Below are positions 1-4,949 of a stretch of DNA of 5,491 nucleotides, in pieces. Location of the stretch: the NCBI GenBank assembly GCA_964493945.1, contig CAZBQG010000270.1, positions 1-5,491 on the forward strand, in the 5' to 3' direction. Origin of the DNA: CAZBQG01 sp964493945 (GTDB taxonomy: Bacteria; Pseudomonadota; Alphaproteobacteria; Rhodospirillales; UBA2165). A program made the position numbers and the translations under genes. The notes under the pieces were generated by a model that was given only the letters and a program-made list of their open reading frames with translations, searched no databases and was not told where the DNA came from. The number at the start of each line of letters is the position of its first letter. Position 1 is the stretch's first letter.

Positions 1-11
1 TGGGCAGCGAT

Positions 12-40
12 AAACCCGTTCTCAGTGCTCAACTGGGCTT
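12..40 (-). terminator. Weak hairpin, possible terminator of the carbamoyltransferase remnant
   Basis: On the minus strand, about 40 nt after the original stop of the carbamoyltransferase remnant, AAGCCC-A-GTT can pair with AAC-GGGTTT around a 10-nt loop, with one bulged A and one G-T wobble. The U-rich part lies inside the stem and no clean U-run follows, so this is a poor intrinsic terminator. It is reported only because its position is right. Nothing else is recognisable in bases 1-79. Confidence 0.22.
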
Positions 41-79
41 CTTAACGTTCAACAAATTAGCTGGTTGAGGAGAGCCGGG

Positions 80-564
80 TCAGTCGAGTTCGAAATCGTC
101 CATGTAGTCGCGTTTAAGAGACGGGTCCTGATCCTACTTGCGAAGGACCGCGTTGCCGATGACCAGCAATTCCATTTCCGTGCCCATGAAGCATCTGAAG
201 GCATCCTCGGGTGTCCCCACGATAGGCTCGCCCCGGATGTTGAAGCTGGAATTGACCACCACCGGACGGCCGGTCAACTGCTTGAAGCGGCTGATCAGGG
301 CGTGATAGAGGGGATTGGTATCGGCATGCACGGTCTGCACCCGGGCCGAATAATCCACATGGGTGACGGCCGGAATTTCAGAACGCGGCACGTTCAGCTT
401 GTCGATGCCGAACAGCGCCTGCTCCGCCTCGGTTATGGGCCGGCGCAGTTTTTCCGCCATGTCGCAGACCATCAGCATATAGGGGCTGCTGCCACGATCC
501 AACCGTCATCGATCAGGGCCGCGGCGCTGTCGTGATAAAAGGCGGCAACAGCCAGAAATCCCAC
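80..564 (-). pseudogene. Carbamoyltransferase (NodU/CmcH family) remnant, internally deleted and amber-interrupted
   Basis: The family transfers a carbamoyl group from carbamoyl phosphate, with ATP, to sugar hydroxyls in the cytoplasm; full-length members have roughly 550-620 residues. Here the GTG at 564-562, nine bases after AGGAG (578-574), opens VGFLAVAAFYHDSAAALIDD, which aligns without gaps to the usual N-terminus M-x-ILGISAFYHDSAAAL. After 27 codons the sequence jumps at 484-492 into the family's C-terminal region, one frame away: GSSPYMLMV, then HVDYSARVQTV, RPVVVNSSFNIRGEPIV and EDAFRCFMGTEMELLVIGN. The N-terminal frame stops at a TGA within a few codons. The C-terminal frame meets TAG at 136-134 where the family has Glu (K-E-D-Q-D-P), yet the conserved tail DQDPSLKRDYMDDFELD continues to TGA at 82-80. 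The middle of the protein, several hundred residues including most of the catalytic Kae1-like part, is gone. It is certainly non-functional as a carbamoyltransferase. A 122-codon ORF (502-134, TTG start) could still be translated but lacks the catalytic part. Confidence 0.88.
484..492 (-). other. Deletion junction with GCAGCAGCC microhomology
   Basis: On the minus strand these nine bases read GCA GCA GCC (Ala-Ala-Ala of the N-terminal IVAAA motif) in one frame and (G)GC AGC AGC C (Gly-Ser-Ser-Pro of the C-terminal SSPYM motif) in the other. Both readings are the expected family sequence on their own side. The same nine bases were therefore plausibly present at both ends of the lost segment. 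The breakpoint is seen directly as the frame and domain jump; the shared-repeat mechanism is inferred. Confidence 0.7.
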
Positions 565-570
565 TTCCAC

Positions 571-746
571 TCTCTCCTAAAATGGGCCCTAAAATTGACC
601 TGTCATGCTCTCCGGTCCCGGTCCCGGAGGTTCCCGCTTTATCCAGGGCAATAGTATCCAAATCTCATGGTTGGTGATATAGTTTTCAAGCCTTATCCAT
701 TTTCTTCATCCCGGCCTTATCCGTGTCAGCCGATAGAATCTAATAT
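571..746. promoter_or_regulatory. Divergent intergenic region between the carbamoyltransferase remnant and the polysaccharide operon
   Basis: This gap separates two divergently oriented transcription units, so promoters for both should lie here. No convincing -35/-10 pair stands out. The sequence GCCTTATCC occurs twice, at 690-698 and 714-722 (24 bp apart), and CCTTATC recurs at 764-770 just inside the next gene; this could be an operator or chance. CTCCGG (610-615) and CCGGAG (624-629) form a short inverted repeat without a U-run. On the minus strand ATTTTAGG appears twice in tandem directly before the carbamoyltransferase start, and the second copy supplies its AGGAG Shine-Dalgarno. No gene is recognisable in this stretch. 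Confidence 0.35.
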
Positions 747-2600
747 ATGGAGCGCTATCTCAACCTTATCTTCGTGGGGCCCGGACAATTGGCGCCCATC
801 TTCATCGCCTTGGTGCTTATTCTGGGCCTGGCTGGTTTGGGAGCCCTGGCTACCGGGTCCCGGCGCCTGACCGAAGCAAATTTTTTCTTTGGCTGGGCGG
901 TGGCCTCGACCGCCTTCACCCTTCCGGGCGTGATCTTCCCGGCACCCTTTGCCCTGGTGACGGCCGGGCTGTTCATCTTGGCACCCTTTTGCGTGTTCCT
1001 GGCCCGGCGCCGGGGCTTTGAATTGTTTCCGCCCGGTGCTTGGCGCATACCGGTGCTGGCCTTCCCCCTTTTGATCATTGCCGGGGCAATGGACCCCTCC
1101 CAATGGGATGAATTTTCCCACTGGCTGCCGGCACCCAAATTCCTGCTGGCGACCGATGGTTTTCCCGGTCTGGACAATCCGCTGAGCGGGCCACATATAT
1201 TGGCCGCCTATCCCTATGGCTGGCCCCTGCTCAATTATATGGGTGCGCGGGTGGCCGGCAGGTTCATGGAGAATCTGGGGGGCGTTCTGAATATATTTTT
1301 GCTTTTGGCTCTGGCCATGGCGGCCTTCAGAACGGCCATTGGAAGCGAAGCCGGAAAGCTCACAAAACATCCCCTGAGCTGGACCGCCGTTGCCCTGGTG
1401 GTTCTGTTCGCAACGGCCTTCAATCCCACCTTCATCCAGAAAATCGTTCTCACCGCCTATTCCGATGTGAGCACCGCCGTGGTCATGGGCTTCGGCACCC
1501 TGGCGGGCTTTCGCCTGGTACGGCGCCTGGGGGAAGCCAGGCAGGCATCGGCCCTCTCCGAAGCCTGGCAGTTTTCCCTGCTGATGATGCTGCTCGTCAA
1601 TTTGCGCCAGACCAATCTGGTTATGTTTCTAATCCTTTTTATTGGCATCGCGGCCATCGTCATCCGCGACCCATTGATCGATTGGCGCCGCTTCGCCAGG
1701 CTCACGCCGGTGCTTTTTATCCCACCCCTGATCGTCTACGGGGCGTGGCGCTACCATGTGGTTACGGAATTGGGCGCTTTTTCCGGCGCCGAGGCCAGCC
1801 TGCGCCCCTTGGCCCTTTGGAACATCGCCGAAATCCCCCAGATTCTTTTCAAGATGCTGGTGGTGGCCGGCAAGAAGGCGGTTTTTTTCCTGGTCATGCT
1901 CATTGCCTGCGGCTTCGCGCTGCGTGCCCTGATCCGGCTGAAAAGCGATTTCGACCGCATGGCCATTTTGTGCGCCGCCGGGTTCCTGGGCTACAACGCC
2001 TTTCTTCTGTTGACCTATGTGGGTCATTTCTCCCTGGTCAATGCGCTGAATGTAGTTTCCTATTGGCGCTACAACACCCATGTGGGCCTGCTGGCGGTGA
2101 TCTTCATCAGTTTCAGCGCTGTCCTTTTATGGCGCCGCCACCTCCGCCCCGAACGCCTTCCGGGCTGGGTGCCAAAGGCCGTTATCGTTTTGGTGCTGGT
2201 GTTGCCCCTGGCCTTCGCACCCAAGCTGCGGTTTGATCTGGAAGCGCCCAAGCCGCATATTTTCGCCGTCGCCCGGGCCATCAAACCCCTGGTCCCGAAA
2301 GAGGCCAAGCTGTTCGTCATGGACCCGAGAGGGAACGGCGAATCCGCCGTCATCAGCCGCTATGTCATGAACCGCTACGGCCAGGGCTGGATGTCGGCCT
2401 TCCATCATCCGACGCCAAAAAAAATCCGGGCCTATCTGACGAACCTGAGGACCGGCGACCATCTGCTCGTCCATTCCTCCTCCCCGGGGCTGGGTGAAGC
2501 GCTGGGCCATGAGGTAAGCAACGAACGCTCCTACCTGCTCAAGCGCGAAGAGAAAAGCTGGCGCTTGGTCCAGAGCTGGAAAAAGCCGGAGCAGCCCTGA
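747..2600 (+). CDS. Polytopic GT-C-like membrane glycosyltransferase (putative), intact
   Basis: This is a 617-residue integral inner-membrane protein. Hydrophobic segments lie near residues 16-36, 46-64, 66-86, 99-114, 179-195, 211-228, 240-255, 277-307, 318-333, 376-395, 405-425, 446-462 and 476-491, followed by a soluble tail of about 125 residues (492-617), probably periplasmic. After the fourth segment a hydrophilic loop carries WDEFSHW (120-126) and AYPYGWPLLNY (154-164). An acidic pair in an early external loop followed by a long helical bundle is the hallmark of GT-C enzymes, which use polyprenyl-phosphate sugars, so a sugar or modifying-group transfer outside the membrane is the best guess. 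Donor and acceptor cannot be read from the sequence. The ATG at 747 is the first start after an in-frame TAA (741-743) but has no clear Shine-Dalgarno, so initiation may be weak. Its stop overlaps the next start (TGATG), implying coupled translation. Unlike its neighbours it shows no lesion. It could instead be a non-catalytic membrane protein of the same fold. Confidence 0.72.
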   Translation: MERYLNLIFVGPGQLAPIFIALVLILGLAGLGALATGSRRLTEANFFFGWAVASTAFTLPGVIFPAPFALVTAGLFILAPFCVFLARRRGFELFPPGAWRIPVLAFPLLIIAGAMDPSQWDEFSHWLPAPKFLLATDGFPGLDNPLSGPHILAAYPYGWPLLNYMGARVAGRFMENLGGVLNIFLLLALAMAAFRTAIGSEAGKLTKHPLSWTAVALVVLFATAFNPTFIQKIVLTAYSDVSTAVVMGFGTLAGFRLVRRLGEARQASALSEAWQFSLLMMLLVNLRQTNLVMFLILFIGIAAIVIRDPLIDWRRFARLTPVLFIPPLIVYGAWRYHVVTELGAFSGAEASLRPLALWNIAEIPQILFKMLVVAGKKAVFFLVMLIACGFALRALIRLKSDFDRMAILCAAGFLGYNAFLLLTYVGHFSLVNALNVVSYWRYNTHVGLLAVIFISFSAVLLWRRHLRPERLPGWVPKAVIVLVLVLPLAFAPKLRFDLEAPKPHIFAVARAIKPLVPKEAKLFVMDPRGNGESAVISRYVMNRYGQGWMSAFHHPTPKKIRAYLTNLRTGDHLLVHSSSPGLGEALGHEVSNERSYLLKREEKSWRLVQSWKKPEQP

Positions 2601-3211
2601 TGCAAACTGGGGTACTCAACGGGCAACAGAAGCTGGCCTGTCTGGGCGCTCTACTGTTGGGTATCGCCAGCCTGTTCCTGTTCGCTCACCGGGTGGTTCC
2701 GGTGGGCATCGCTCTCCTGAGCCTGGCCATCATCTGGCTGTCCCTGACGCCGGGCTTTGTCTATCTGCTGTCCCGTGAAAAGGAGCCGGTTCCCTTCCTG
2801 GCGGCTTCGGGGATTTTCTATTGCGTGTTTTTCGGCCTGCCAGTATTCACCATTCCCTTCGCCTGGAAGGATGCCTCCTCCATCATCCTTTATACCCGCA
2901 TATCCCTTGGCGAAATCCAGGCCGGGGTGTTGGGCTTGGTTTTGCTGGGGATCGCCTTTCTGCTGGCCGGTTTTTGGGGGTCCAGAAAAATTATATTTGG
3001 GTCGGTTCCCAGATTCAGATTTCCGGGTTCGGTGCGCGAGGTGAATTTGAGCCTCCTGCTGTGGCCCTTGCTTCTGGCCCATATGGTTTTCGAATATTTT
3101 CCGGATTCAAGAATCATCCCCGCACTCGGGCAATTTCTCCGGCCCGGCAGCCTCATCGCTTTGGGCGGGTTTTATTTTTTATGGCGGCGGGGGCAATTAT
3201 CGGTCTGGTAG
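2600..3211 (+). CDS. N-terminal fragment of the Wzy-type polymerase (203 aa)
   Basis: The ATG at 2600 shares its A with the TGA of the preceding gene. The fragment has about six hydrophobic segments (near residues 12-29, 33-57, 65-87, 106-126, 149-164 and 183-196), joined by short charged loops such as SREKEP and GSRKIIFG. It ends at the amber codon directly after WRRGQLSVW, at the start of what would be the next helix. It lacks the periplasmic loop containing the family signature, so it should not polymerise on its own. Confidence 0.7.
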   Translation: MQTGVLNGQQKLACLGALLLGIASLFLFAHRVVPVGIALLSLAIIWLSLTPGFVYLLSREKEPVPFLAASGIFYCVFFGLPVFTIPFAWKDASSIILYTRISLGEIQAGVLGLVLLGIAFLLAGFWGSRKIIFGSVPRFRFPGSVREVNLSLLLWPLLLAHMVFEYFPDSRIIPALGQFLRPGSLIALGGFYFLWRRGQLSVW

Positions 3212-3219
3212 GTCTGGGT
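3202..3219 (+). repeat. Imperfect 9-bp tandem repeat containing the amber stop
   Basis: GGTCTGGTA (3202-3210) is followed directly by GGTCTGGGT (3211-3219), matching at 7 of 9 positions. The TAG stop (3209-3211) spans the boundary. Removing nine bases, for example TAGGTCTGG at 3209-3217, gives the uninterrupted reading LSVWVVGLIFLPLKIYW with no stop and no frame change. The repeat is seen directly; its origin as a small in-frame insertion is inferred. Confidence 0.7.
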
Positions 3220-3220
3220 T

Positions 3221-4072
3221 GTGGGGCTGATTTTCCTGCCCCTGAAAATCTATTGGCGCGTACGGCTTCTGTTTTTGACCGACATCATCTTGTTCATGGT
3301 GTTTGTCATTTTTCTTTTATGGCGGGACGGAAAATTCAAGCTGCTCGCCCTCCTTTCCTGTGCCATTTTGGGCCTCCTGGCCGTTTACGGAACCAGCACC
3401 GCCATTCGCCATAGCGCCAAACCGGGCCTGGAAAAATTGAGCAAGGCGGCGGATGGCTTCATCGAATTCGTGTCGACTGGAAAAATAAAAACCGCGCCCG
3501 GCACCGCCGAGTTCGGCAGATTGGGCTCCCTGACCAAGCGCATGAGCCATATCTGGGTGTTTAACGCGGTCGATAATAAAAGTCCCGATCCGGTCCCCTA
3601 TTGGCGGGGCAAAACCTACCGCCCATTATTTACCTCTTTCATTCCCAGGGTAATTTATCCAGACAAGCCCGAGGAACGTTCAGGCGGAGGGTTTGGCCGG
3701 CGCTACGGATTTTTGGATCAGCATCAAGCCAAGACCTCACTGAACCTTCCCTGGGTTACGGAAATGCTGGCCAATTTCGGACCCCTGGGCGTGGTGCTGG
3801 GCATGGGTCTGGCGGGCATGTTCCTGGGCTTCCTGGACCGCTTATTTAACCGGGCCTGGATGACGGATTTGGAATTCACCGTGGGGCTGACCTTGATTTA
3901 TCCACTGGTCTATCCGGAATCCAATTTTTCCGCGATGGCCGGCTCCATGCTGACTTTGTTCATTGCGCTCTTCTTATATTTCTGGGTCGGGTCCCTGGTA
4001 ATGAGCCGGGCCGGACTCTGGCTGAAACGGAGGGGGTCATCACCGCCACCCGAAAACCCGGAGCTGCCCTAG
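3221..4072 (+). CDS. C-terminal fragment of the Wzy-type polymerase (283 aa)
   Basis: The first usable start after the amber is GTG at 3221, with no real Shine-Dalgarno (only TAGG eight or so bases before), so expression would need reinitiation or readthrough. Residue numbers are from that GTG. Helices near 19-33 and 39-56 precede a long hydrophilic stretch (about 58-178) with RMSHIWVF (107-114), IPRVIYPDKP (141-150) and GGGFGRRYGF (155-164). Then come NFGPLGVVLGMGLAGMFLGF (185-204) and two more hydrophobic stretches (about 218-232 and 240-262). A basic, proline-rich cytoplasmic-type tail ends at TAG 4070-4072. This half carries the conserved polymerase loop. Confidence 0.72.
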   Translation: MGLIFLPLKIYWRVRLLFLTDIILFMVFVIFLLWRDGKFKLLALLSCAILGLLAVYGTSTAIRHSAKPGLEKLSKAADGFIEFVSTGKIKTAPGTAEFGRLGSLTKRMSHIWVFNAVDNKSPDPVPYWRGKTYRPLFTSFIPRVIYPDKPEERSGGGFGRRYGFLDQHQAKTSLNLPWVTEMLANFGPLGVVLGMGLAGMFLGFLDRLFNRAWMTDLEFTVGLTLIYPLVYPESNFSAMAGSMLTLFIALFLYFWVGSLVMSRAGLWLKRRGSSPPPENPELP

Positions 4073-4107
4073 GCTCCAAGGCCGCCAGGAGCCGGCGCCT
4101 GGAAATT

Positions 4108-4671
4108 TTGCGCTTTATCGGCCACCGGACCTTTCTGCCTTTCGGACTCCGGGACCGCATCATACGTTCTTTTGCCCATCCCGACGGGATCGATCCGGTG
4201 CCCTTCACGGTTCCCTTTCACGGATTTTCCTATAGAGGCGATCTGGCCAGTTTTCTGGATTGGGAGGTGTTTTTCTACAGTGCCTATGAGCCGGGCATTA
4301 TGGCACTTTTGGCCGATCTGGTGGAGGCGATGGGCGAGCCGGGTTCCGTCTTCGTCGATGTGGGCCACCACTCTTTGTTCATGGCCGGACGGGTGGGCCA
4401 AATTCATGCCTTCGAGCTCTTCGCCTGGGCCCGGGACCGGATGCAGGAAAAAATCACCCTTAACCGGCTGGAACATATTCAGGTCCATGCCTGCGCCCTT
4501 GGCGCCCAGAACGAAACCCTGCCCTTTTTCGCGCTGGAGGGAAACAATACGGGGACAGGAAGCTTTCTCGCCGGTTATAGCCCTTCCAACAACCGTCAAA
4601 GAATGATGCTCAGCGTCAAGGCGGGCGATGAATATTTCGATGCCATGGGCATTGGTGGCCGGCGATACTGA
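4108..4671 (+). CDS. N-terminal fragment of the FkbM-type methyltransferase
   Basis: This part holds the variable N-terminal lead (HRTFLPFGLRDRIIRSF, then PVPFTVPFHGFSYRG), the damaged SAM motif I (VFVDVGHHSLFMAG) and the acidic strand end HAFE that normally contacts the SAM ribose. It runs to DEYFDAMGIG, after which three out-of-frame residues (RRY, following a glycine) lead to TGA at 4669-4671. With the nucleotide-binding loop shortened and the catalytic-side half missing, activity is unlikely. It begins 36 nt after the polymerase stop if TTG 4108 is used, 27 nt if CTG 4099 is used. Confidence 0.7.
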   Translation: MRFIGHRTFLPFGLRDRIIRSFAHPDGIDPVPFTVPFHGFSYRGDLASFLDWEVFFYSAYEPGIMALLADLVEAMGEPGSVFVDVGHHSLFMAGRVGQIHAFELFAWARDRMQEKITLNRLEHIQVHACALGAQNETLPFFALEGNNTGTGSFLAGYSPSNNRQRMMLSVKAGDEYFDAMGIGGRRY

Positions 4672-4679
4672 AAATCGAC

Positions 4680-4949
4680 ATGGAGGGGTTCGAATATCAA
4701 GTGCTGAAGGGTCTGAAAAATTTTCTCATCCGCCATCGCCCGCCTCTGATCATGGAGATTTCGGACAGCGCCCGAATTGAGCTGGGTGATATGGGCACCC
4801 TGCAAGGTGCCCTGCCCCCTGAATATATGCTCAGATCCATCCGCCAAATTCCGCCCCGCTACCGGGTGGAGGATTTTCGCTTTGACGGTTTTGACGGAAT
4901 GATCCTGGCAATTCCCAAAGGTCTGGGATGCCGCCTGGGGAACATGTAA
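4680..4949 (+). CDS. C-terminal fragment of the FkbM-type methyltransferase (89 aa)
   Basis: The frame opens with the family's hallmark LKIDMEGFEYQVLKGL; the codons for ILKID lie just upstream of the ATG at 4680-4682. It continues through RPPLIMEISD, matching the P-x-x-hydrophobic-E strand of the family, and ends at NM-TAA. The ATG is simply the conserved Met of KIDMEG and has no ribosome-binding site, so this is a broken-off piece and not an independent gene. Its stop overlaps the next start (TAATG). Confidence 0.7.
   Translation: MEGFEYQVLKGLKNFLIRHRPPLIMEISDSARIELGDMGTLQGALPPEYMLRSIRQIPPRYRVEDFRFDGFDGMILAIPKGLGCRLGNM

Larger units (their letters stand above)
2600..4072 (+). pseudogene. 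Wzy-type polysaccharide (O-antigen) polymerase, interrupted by an in-frame TAG
   Basis: Two ORFs in the same reading frame (2600-3211 and 3221-4072) are separated only by TAG at 3209-3211 plus three sense codons. Read through, they give one multi-pass protein of about 490 residues, a normal Wzy size. Neither half has the complete topology. The second half holds the recognisable family block SFIPRVIYPDKPEE, then GGGFGRRYGF, then SLNLPWVTEMLANFGPLGVV, typical of the large periplasmic loop and following helix of O-antigen polymerases. Such enzymes join undecaprenyl-linked repeat units on the periplasmic face. The gene is coupled to the upstream GT-C-like gene (TGATG) and followed by a methyltransferase and a flippase, which fits the role. 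The amber sits in an imperfect 9-bp tandem repeat whose removal restores an uninterrupted helix. Sequencing error or amber suppression are alternatives to true loss. Confidence 0.8.
4108..4949 (+). pseudogene. FkbM-family methyltransferase, frameshifted and lacking the SAM-binding loop
   Basis: FkbM-type enzymes are cytoplasmic SAM-dependent O-methyltransferases, often found in polysaccharide loci where they methylate sugars. Frame-1 codons encode the first part: VFVDVG at residues 81-86, HAFE at 100-103, NRLEHIQVHACALG, then DEYFDAMGIG. At 4657-4668 the homology moves by -1 to another frame, which continues ILKIDMEGFEYQVLKGL to TAA at 4947-4949. Adding one base gives about 280 residues, normal for the family. 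The motif I region reads VDVG-HHSLFMAG where members have VDVGANxGHHSLFMA; four residues including the conserved second glycine are absent. AFEL also replaces the usual AFEP. The start is unclear: TTG at 4108 has no well-placed ribosome site, whereas AGGAG (4087-4091) lies 7 nt before CTG 4099 in the same frame, which may be the real or a decayed start. Confidence 0.82.

Noticed and set aside
65..535. Plus-strand ORF of 156 codons opposite the carbamoyltransferase remnant.
   Set aside because: It is a shadow of the high-GC minus-strand sequence; the minus strand carries clear family motifs (NIRGEP, FRCFMGTEM) and the plus-strand translation resembles nothing.
610..629. Inverted repeat CTCCGG/CCGGAG as a transcription terminator.
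   Set aside because: No U-run on either strand, and it lies between two divergent genes where no transcript needs to end.
726..1370. Long minus-strand ORF of 214 codons opposite the GT-C-like gene.
   Set aside because: Its translation is rich in Gly, Gln and His with low-complexity character typical of antisense frames of membrane-protein genes; the plus frame gives clean hydrophobic helices.
134..3211. Two in-frame TAG codons inside conserved proteins could mean TAG is read as an amino acid (recoding or amber suppression).
   Set aside because: TAG at 4070-4072 ends the polymerase at the expected place, the carbamoyltransferase is dead for another reason, and the methyltransferase frameshift is unrelated to TAG. 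Decay explains all lesions; recoding does not. No pyrrolysine context is visible.
2122..3322. TTTTATGGCG recurring near 2125, 3177 and 3317, looking like a dispersed motif.
   Set aside because: Each copy encodes the Leu/Phe-Trp-Arg end of a transmembrane helix (LLWRR, FLWRR, LLWRD), so it follows from the protein sequence.
2600..4072. Two separate genes side by side in place of one interrupted polymerase.
   Set aside because: Both halves are in the same frame, only three sense codons apart; the second lacks a ribosome site, and together they give a normal polymerase length with one continuous helix across the stop.
4655..4682. Programmed -1 ribosomal frameshift in the methyltransferase.
   Set aside because: There is no X-XXY-YYZ slippery heptamer before the TGA and no obvious stimulatory hairpin; the AAAA run lies after the stop. 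The gene also lacks its SAM loop.
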